From NCBI GenBank assembly GCA_022496805.1, contig CM040089.1:436501-500500 (forward strand): a DNA stretch of 64,000 bases, given 5' to 3'. The notes under the pieces are model-generated. The model did not search any database. It worked only from the letters and a program-made list of their open reading frames with translations, and was not told the origin of the DNA. Position 1 is the stretch's first letter. The number at the start of each line of letters is the position of its first letter. The DNA is from Pohlia nutans (taxonomy: Eukaryota > Streptophyta > Bryopsida > Bryales > Mniaceae). Shown piece by piece: positions 56,875 to 64,000 of the stretch. The position numbers were made by a program, and so were the translations under genes.

Positions 56875-59800
56875 ATGATATGTGTAGAGAAGCAAGCGAA
56901 GGACACAAAAAGGTTGTCTGGCCGAGACACGCTAATCGCACGATACAAACAACATGCTCCATCATCTATGGATCAGCACACTCTTAAGCACATTCAGTGT
57001 CCATCGAATGGCGATAGACCCCTCTATCGATGCGATAGACCTCCTTTTGATACTCTACCAGGACCATTGTTGCATCCAGTATTTGGAGAGTTTGAAGATA
57101 ATCTTCAGAACTCCAGGTTGCAAACTCGGGAGGATCATGCTTTTGTAAGAGAGTTTTGCGACACTAGTGTATGGTTTTTCAAAAGGGAGAGTGACCGTCA
57201 AGGCGAAGTTTCGAAATTATTTGGTTAGTACATCAGGAATTTCCGACCCCACTGATTCTGCACTGATTCAGTGCGTTTATCGTTAAACATGGATTCCGCA
57301 CGTCATACGTGCATTTAGAAGTGTCGTTACGGTACGGAAGTGACATGCATTACTAGAGTGTCGATGCAGTGTCTTTTCAATGATTATCAAAAAAGTGTTG
57401 TTTCCGCACGAAAGTCGTGCTTGACGGAATCCGTGCGTTAATCGTGTATCTACATTACATGGCTAATAAGACACGGATAACATGCGGTTTTAGTTAATGC
57501 GGATTCAGTATCGTATACGTATCATATTAATGCCATTTACTATATTCGTGCGATTTCAGTATCTATTATAATGCAAATTATTTTCGTACGACATCCGTGT
57601 ACAATATTTTAATATATATTTTGGAATCTTTTGGAATCTTTTGGAATATTTCAAAATATTTTATATTATTTTGGAATATGTTGGAATATTCCAAGAATCT
57701 TCTTTAAATTATACTTACGGTTTAATTTCCCAAAACATTTTTAGATCTACATTTATAGAGTTTAGAAGCAATACACATTAAAATTTCAAAGAAATAACAT
57801 TTCATATTTTTAGAATTCAAATTTGGTATTATTGGTTATCATTGTACTTTTCATCATAGGAGCAAAAAAAAAAATAGCTCACAACCACCACGATTTTGGC
57901 AAAAAATTAAAAAATTCAAAATATTATGAAAAAAATCCTAGATATAGAAAACGTCCTGCATAATCTAGTGCAAAAAAAATTTGGAAAAAAAGTTTTTTTC
58001 ACATAGTTAAAAACATTCAAAGTCCGCTGAAAAAAAAAAAAAAACAGCTCACAGCCATGATCTGCCATCACGATTTTGGCAAAAAAATAAATAAACTCAA
58101 AATATTCTGAAAAAATTTGTAGATGTAGGAAAAGCCCTGCATGTTGTAGTGCAAAAAAAAATTTGAAAAAGAATTATATACACATGGCAAAAAATAGCCA
58201 ATGGTTTCATTCTTTTATAATTACCAAAAGAGTTCCTTTCTATGCATGAAGAGTTTGAGGTGGTTTGGTGGTTTGGAGCTTCATTGGCAACCGGGAGGTC
58301 GTGAGTTCAAATCCCACCGTTAGCGATAGAGCTTGGGAAGCTATGGTGGGCCCCACCGTGCGTTCGGGCAATTTCCGTGTAGTTGAAGTGGGTAGCGAGG
58401 AAAATAATTATTTTTTATTTTTTATTTTATTTTATTTTATTTTATTTTATTTTATATATTTTAATAATATTAATTTGATCAAATTTAGATATAGAAAGAA
58501 AATAAAATCTAGATAGGGAAAAGATGATGTCGCACGAAAAACGCACTGAATCAGTGTAGTTTTAAAGACGATTAAAACACGACATTTGACGAGTATAAAG
58601 AGTGCTGAATTCATACGTTTTCAATGGATGTATCAATCGTGTCGAATCAGTACTATATCCGCTTGTACGAACATCGTGTCATATCAGTGTAGTTGCGATG
58701 AATGATGCAACGATGCGGAATCAATGCGAAAATTGTACGAACCCTTGAAATATCGGAAATCGCACTGAATCAGTGCAGAATCAGTGGGGCCCAAAATTCC
58801 TGATGTATCTGAGGAGGAATATTACAAGTTCCAGGATCAAGGCCGGAAGCGATATGTCCTGTGATGGTTGCATCAGAGGCAACTCTCCATTTCCAATCTA
58901 TGCGATTCTTGAGGTGGAGAATGAGCTTGGATCTACAAGTACGCTGAAAGATTTTCAGGGCGTGGCATACTATTCTCGGTTCTGTAATGAGGGGATGGAG
59001 AGCAGAGCATTCTTGTTATCCACTTGCTCGGCTTTCCTTATAGAGATACGGGGACCTCATATCAGAGTGAGTGCCATGACTTATCAGGATCGAATGACTT
59101 CCACTTTTCTAACAGATATTGTCAATATTGTCCATTCAAACTCTATGAAGTTGGCCTCTGTTTTTAAAGCTTTGAAATTGGGTTTGGATAGCTTGGAAAC
59201 TTTTTATGGCATCATCCAGGGTAAAGCAGAAGGATCCAAACGCCTTCCTTTTCTAGATGAAGTTGTTCCTTACTCACTTTGGTTCAAACCGAACTACAAT
59301 TTCAAGAGAAGTATTGGTAACAAGCAGCTTGTGTTCCTAGCGGAGGATGCCAACAAGCGAGAGGTTGTCATCAAATTCTGCAGAAGATATGGTGACCAGG
59401 TATGTTTTGTCCTGATTTCAGTTGTTAATTGACATATTGCATTTATCATGTGGCATGTTCTGTAGAATCGTTTTCTAGGTGTGTAACCTTGTTTGACTTG
59501 ATGTTGGGCTTATGGTTTTGTGTGTTGTGTTTTCCAGGTACACAAGGCATGGTACGAAATGGGTTTTGCACCGGAGTTGCTTGAGGTGCAGAGGTTGGCT
59601 GGGGGTTTCTATCTCGTTGCTATGGAATTTCTAGGGCACCCATGGAAGACATTCTTGTTGCTTGATGACTGGGAGAAGACAGAATGTCGATCGGTTGTTC
59701 TTGAAGCACTCAAAAAAGTTCATGGTTTATCTGTGTTTGGTCCAATGAACGCAGGGTCTGTCCATGGAGATGCCCGTGAGGGTAATATTATGGTGAGGCG

Positions 59801-60008
59801 AAGAAACGGGGTTTTTGAAGTAAAGTTTATAGATTTTGACTGGGCAGGCCAAGACAGTGTTAGTACTTATCCTTTCAAAATGAACCATGCACAGATTGCT
59901 TGGCCTGATGGAGTATCAGATGGAATGCCAATGCAGCAGAGTCATGATGTTCACATCGTCTCGAACCCTCCTGGAGCATCTTCATATTCTTGGAGGTGGC
60001 ATGTATAG
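56875..60008 (+). CDS. Nuclease-like plus kinase-like protein, locus 2, split by a TIR element
   Basis: Three coding parts. 56875-57228 carries PGPLLHPVFGEFEDN and HAFVREFCDT, a helical N-terminal region. 58808-59399 carries PFPIYAILEVENELGS and then AYYSRFC, resembling the restriction-endonuclease-like domain fused to kinases in many fungal and Crinkler-type proteins. After a 137-bp GT-AG intron (59400-59536), 59537-60008 carries VHKAWYEMGFAPELLEVQRL, the catalytic loop HGDAREGN, IDFDWAGQDS in place of DFG, and the family C-terminal MNHAQIAWPDGV...HD. The first and second parts are separated by a 1.6-kb TIR element (57231-58805) next to an in-frame TAG. In the nuclease-like motif the expected EVK reads EVE. 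Whether the gene still makes a full protein depends on splicing of the insertion. Family assignment is from motif memory. Confidence 0.6.
57231..58805. mobile_element. 1.6-kb TIR element with TA target site, inside the kinase-like gene
   Basis: The ends are inverted repeats of about 43 bp: CATCAGGAATTTCCGACCCC then ACTGATTCTGCACTGATTCA on the left, and the complement of CATCAGGAATTTTGGGCCCC then ACTGATTCTGCACTGATTCA on the right. TA flanks both ends (57229-57230, 58806-58807), as in Tc1/mariner-type insertions. Subterminal regions on both sides repeat degenerate CACGAxxxCGTGCG-like and GAATCAGTGC-like words. No transposase frame was found; the centre is AT-rich and carries a SINE-like unit. 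Confidence 0.85.
58250..58456 (+). mobile_element. tRNA-derived SINE with (TTTTA)n tail
   Basis: A box-like GTGGTTTGGTGGTTTGGAGC and, ~30 bp later, a B box GAGTTCAAATCCC mark a tRNA-derived head at about 58258-58317. The body ends in a (TTTTA)n microsatellite at about 58414-58456, a usual SINE 3' end. It is nested within the TIR element. Confidence 0.6.
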
Positions 60009-61499
60009 TTTCATGATATTACAGAGCATCATAGGAATTGGTGGGTAGGCATATTTTGATAGATGGAGATTACCACATCATGATTCAATAGTGTGTTTGC
60101 TTTGGTTGAAGAACGGGAGAAGGGTCACGGTCTTCTTACCTAATATTTAACTCTTCAATTTTGTGATTAACCCGTTGAAATTCCTAGAGTTTAAGCGTTG
60201 CTGTGTTTTTGGGAAGACCGATTGAAATGATGCAACTATCAGGGAATTGAGATGCACCTAAGAAGTTTTGTCCAATATTCAAATAATTTCAATTGTAGAT
60301 AATAATCAAAGACTCAAGAAGTAGCCTAGGTTATCAGTTGCTCTATATGAGTGTCAATCGCATTAAATGCATCATTGGGCAGAATTTGTGGCTAGCAGAC
60401 ATAGCAGTCTGATTTTTGGATCTATCTCCATGTATCATTTGCGATTGGGGTCGTGTAAGCTGCTGCATGTTTGGCTTGCAATTATGATGTTTCAAAGATG
60501 AGAGCATTTTGATAAAGAATCTATGGTGGGCTTCAGGTCCATAACATTCTTGATCCAAAGAATCATTCTTGGAATCTTATATGACTACGTTCCAATACTA
60601 TTGGATCAATGATTCCTAGATGTGGTCCGATATGAGAATGTTATGTCAAAAGTAACCCCAAAATTTGAGGTGCTTATGTCACCATAGATTCTATAACTTA
60701 CAAAACATAACTATAAGTTTTCTATTTATCCCCATCTTTCAATCTTTTAGAACTTTTATACAATTTGATCATTCAAATTGTTTGAAATTTCCAATTTCAA
60801 TCCACGTTCAAATCTCATTTAATTTAATCTCGATTGGTGTAAAGATGCAATGTTGTATGAAATTATCAATTCATTTAGTAGTAGCTAATTGATGAATATT
60901 GTGAGTTAGTATTGTGATTGACTATATTCAATGTGCAACTAAAGTTTGCTCATCGTGGAATTTGTTACACAATTTGTCACATTTATTAAGCTTTGTAGGT
61001 TTTCATAGTTTCTTTAGATTCATGAGTTGGGTTAGTTAATATTTATCATATTGAATTATAGTGCAAGTTTAATTTGTTGTGTGATTCGCATTATTCTGGG
61101 CTTGACGTCAATTGGGAACATTTGTAGTTAAGAATGTGAGATTGCAATTTGACAGATGTGAAACTTTGTAGCAGCTCTAATATATGGTGACTACCACATT
61201 GTTACACAAGCAAGTCCTGTTGATGGCTACCACAGCTTTGGGAGGGCCTAGGTGCGTGACCTTCTCGTTATCAAGTAGGAGAGCACCTACTCCAGGTGTC
61301 TCTGAGGATCAACTCATCTTGCGTGATCACTGAAGGACGGATATTTTGCTTGTGATTAGACAAGTTAGTACGTCTTCATTCCTATATCACACTAGCCCTT
61401 TTGATTTCATATTTCATTGAAATATGGAAAGAACGATTTGAGAGAAACCTGGAAGACTAATCTAAGGGTTTAGAGAGAGTGAGATGAGCTACTCGTATA
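60009..61499. other. 3' flank of kinase-like locus 2, intergenic
   Basis: No gene recognised. AT-rich to about 61200, then mixed composition. Confidence 0.4.
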
Positions 61500-61615
61500 G
61501 GGTTATGCACTGGAACGAGTGCGTAACCCCATGTTACTACACCAGCGCTCGAAGGCGGCAGCCCGAGTGCCGGTGCAGTAACATGGGGGAACGCACGCGT
61601 TCCAGTGCGTAACCC
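61500..61615. repeat. Long hairpin, ~50-bp arms
   Basis: The left arm (about 61500-61550) begins GGGTTATGCACTGGAACGAG and the right arm (about 61564-61615) ends TTCCAGTGCGTAACCC; they are reverse complements along about 50 bases with roughly eight mismatches and a loop of about 13 bases. The arms are GC-rich in an AT-rich context. It could be a tiny foldback element or an RNA hairpin such as a young miRNA or siRNA precursor. No transcription evidence is available. Confidence 0.7.
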
Positions 61616-61623
61616 GGCGTTAA

Positions 61624-61674
61624 GCTCGAGTTCCCATTGAGTTCCCATCGAGTTCCCATGTTTTGGGAACGTGC
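61624..61674 (+). repeat. GAGTTCCCAT short tandem repeat
   Basis: Three units of GAGTTCCCAT with 2-base spacers lie just right of the hairpin, followed by ATGTTTTGGGAAC, which is partly complementary to the units. Confidence 0.7.
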
Positions 61675-62121
61675 ATCTTCGGCATTAAGTTTGCTAACGG
61701 TGCATTGCACTGTTAAATTTCCTTCAGTGCAGTAACGGGATGTTAGAGTACAGGATTCCTTAAGGGAATTTCAACGAAGTGCTTAACGGTGTATACAAGT
61801 CCAGACCTCTAGACGCCACTGCCAGTACTAGCAAACAGGAGACGATCAAGCAGGTCTATTTCGCATGCTTCTGTGAATGAGAATTGAGAATCAAGAATGG
61901 TTGATCTCTTGCAATTGAACTTGGGATCAGAATTCAAATGAATGATTTACTTATTCATGTTGTAATTATAGCTTATCTCCCTTGCAGCAGCGACACCAAT
62001 TGTAATGCATGACTTTTTCAAAGTCTGGTATTTCGACCAGGGTGTCCATTTGCACCAATTTAATTCCTTCATGAAGATACGTTCTCTATTGAAATCTTTG
62101 ATGTAAAATAAAATGATCCAA
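61675..62121. other. Intergenic
   Basis: No gene recognised. It probably includes the 3' UTR of the minus-strand exon at 62122-62310. Confidence 0.35.
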
Positions 62122-62310
62122 TTAATCTTGTGGCAGCCTTCTGGTAGTCTCCCTTGCGAGTCTCATCCCAGATTTGTACAAAGTTACATTGACCTTGGCT
62201 TTCTTGACTTTGATTCCAAGCTGCATATCATCCTTAGAGGCATTTTGGAACTTCTTGCCGGGCTCGTATTCGGTCAAGTATTCATCAACTGCGTCTGTCA
62301 AATGGATAAA
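62122..62310 (-). CDS. Probable last exon of an unrecognised gene
   Basis: On the minus strand a strong acceptor (TCTTTTTTTCAG) precedes 62 codons and a TAA. The exon begins FIHLTDAVDEYLTEYEPGKK and continues with evenly protein-like, charged sequence including LGIKVKKAKVNVTLYKSG and RETTRRLPQD. The opposite-strand frame over it is a shadow. Codon use and the splice site make coding likely, but no family was recognised. The upstream exons should lie at higher coordinates; none was identified up to 64000, so the gene could be partial, have a long intron, or be a remnant. Confidence 0.4.
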   Translation of the reverse strand, partial: FIHLTDAVDEYLTEYEPGKKFQNASKDDMQLGIKVKKAKVNVTLYKSGMRLARETTRRLPQD

Positions 62311-64000
62311 CTGAAAAAAAGACCCACATTGTGGTACGGTAATAAAATGCTTTAACATCGACCGTTAGGTAGATCAGAATGCGTAATAAGACACTAAAGT
62401 TTGATAAAGAACGAGGCACTTGGGGCCGAGGCCCGGCGTTGGTGAGAGGAAGCGGCCTCAGCGAACTTGAATCATATCTAACCCACAAACCACATGGACG
62501 GTGACTTCGAGATTTGTAATTATGTCAATCGTCTTCTCTATACGACTTGAGTGACAGGCATTTTATGACAAATATCAATATCTTTTTGAACATGTAAAAT
62601 GCAATAGCTAATTTCTAATATTACAAAAATTGAGCATGCATTTGTTTCAAAAATAAGATAAATGAAAAATGTTATGAAATTTGCACCCTTTAAGAACAAA
62701 GTGATTTTAGCTTGTTCTACCATTGTTTAGTGACTACTAAGATTTTAAATCCAACAAACATTTGATTCACATTAACCTCATAGACATCAAAATTCTTCTC
62801 TCTGATATTATAAATTTGCATGTGCTAGTTTTATTTGCATAAGCTATTAACATTCTTGAGATGAACCTATTTGGGATTTTCTTGTACATTTATCCTATAC
62901 AATAGGGTTATCCGTAAAATAGAGCAAAACATTTCTCCAAGAAGAAAGACAAGGCAAAACTGGTTTTTAGCTTGAAAGGCGGCCAAAACGAGTTTGGCTC
63001 TTTTTTATCAATCACAAGGCTCTGTGTTGTTAAGGAGATTTGAACCTTGCACCTCACCAATGCAAGAAAAGCTCCTCCACACCGCATTCAAGTTCTCAAG
63101 AGGGAATCTATTCGTGCCTCCATACCAATCCTCATGTTCACCCAAAGCAAGGGTTTGGTGGTTTGTCATTGACAAGTACAAAAAATATTATTTGAACCCT
63201 GCAAAGTCCAGCCAGCAGACAGGGTACCCTCCTTTTACTTTACGAACAACTCTAATGAAAAGTAATTTCATTTGTCTCATGAAAGAAAGAAATAAAATTA
63301 AAATAATCAAAAAGCTATAAGAGAGGTTAAATGTACCCTTTTCTAAACCCCACACAAAGGTAGTGAAAAGGAAGTCTAGTAGTTAGAGCCATGTTTTTAT
63401 TTCTGACACCATGGTGCCAAACTCCAATGTTGTGGCACAGTCACAATGGTCTAAATCTGGAGGGACTACTCTCCATTGCATGCATAGAGAACTGCTACAG
63501 TGCCAAAAAAAAAAAAAAAACCTTGGTTAGAGCAAGCCCAAATATGACTCAAATGAATTTACTCAATTGCTCATTGCACACCAACTTCACATCCAAGATG
63601 GTGTTAGAGAATCTTTCATGTCCCCAACATCAAGTACCAAATATGATTCAAATGAATTTAATGGACTAATTACATACCACCACTTGGGCACTGAATTCTA
63701 ACTGCCAATTTAAGAGAATTTCTCTTTTTAACTTTTAGTTTTGTAAAGTGATAAAACGGTCTTGTAAGGGAATGGGATAAACCATTTGATGTGCTAAAAT
63801 CAAACTCTCCATGACACAAAATGTTTGGCGAGCTAGAATCAAACCCCTCACTCTAAAATGCACATTATCATCCAAAAGTAGCGTATAGCCTCTAAATGCC
63901 CAACCATCCATTTTGTGAATGATGTACAAAATCAAACTCCGTTTTTTCATTCGTCATGCACTTATTGCAGTGTGGATTTTTATTGTAGATTTTATGGGAA
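62311..64000. other. AT-rich intergenic to window end
   Basis: No gene was recognised. A tRNA-like B-box word on the minus strand (GGTTCAAATCTCC at about 63032-63044) hints at an old SINE. A ~22-bp word, AATATGA(C/T)TCAAATGAATT, occurs twice at about 63540 and 63640. A 17-bp poly-A tract is at 63506-63522. Confidence 0.35.

Noticed and set aside
58258..58330. Functional tRNA gene
   Set aside because: Pol III box-like words are present, but no cloverleaf with proper acceptor and anticodon stems can be drawn; it fits a SINE head.
1..64000. CRISPR array or bacterial operon
   Set aside because: No regularly spaced repeats with unique spacers and no collinear prokaryotic gene sets; the genes have spliceosomal introns.

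Overview
The window is nuclear DNA of a land plant, most likely a bryophyte; the exact species cannot be fixed from sequence alone. Evidence: plant-specific genes (ORANGE, CPR5, BSD2) with GT-AG introns of about 100-1000 bp, a decayed nuclear copy of plastid psbB, plant-type MITEs, a gypsy-like LTR element and a MULE-type transposase with a SWIM zinc finger. No bacterial operons, rRNA genes, functional tRNA genes or CRISPR arrays were seen.

Layout. 1-2.5 kb: broken MULE-like transposase. 3.1-4.8 kb: a ~370-bp direct repeat pair. 6.3-7.2 kb: psbB-derived plastid insertion (NUPT). 8.2-10.8 kb (minus): ORANGE, rebuilt here as eight exons. 12.4-16.7 kb: broken kinase-like locus. 17.5-19.3 kb: a TIR element and a SINE-like remnant. 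19.3-25.7 kb: complete LTR retrotransposon on the minus strand with 5-bp target duplication, gag and protease but no visible reverse transcriptase or integrase. 26-36.9 kb: AT-rich DNA with several MITEs, interrupted by COX23 (30.0-31.7 kb). 37.8-42.5 kb: CPR5 (six exons). 46.8-48.1 kb: heavy-metal-associated (HMA) domain protein with a long Glu/Lys tract. 48-53 kb: repeats. 53.4-53.9 kb: BSD2. 54.2-60.0 kb: second kinase-like locus, sharing its 5' leader with the 12.4-kb locus and split by a 1.6-kb TIR element. 61.5 kb: strong hairpin. 62.1 kb: a probable last exon of an unrecognised minus-strand gene.

Functional themes. Two plastid proteins with DnaJ-type CxxCxGxG zinc fingers occur: ORANGE (carotenoid biosynthesis/plastid development) and BSD2 (Rubisco assembly). 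COX23 serves mitochondrial cytochrome oxidase assembly; CPR5 is a nuclear-envelope immunity and growth regulator. The most unusual content is the pair of kinase-like loci: their divergent HRD/HGD and DLE/DFD motifs, and in one a nuclease-like domain, resemble the nuclease-kinase proteins common in fungi and in Crinkler-type effectors.

All exon models are manual, from splice-site and reading-frame continuity and remembered family sequence; no alignment was run.
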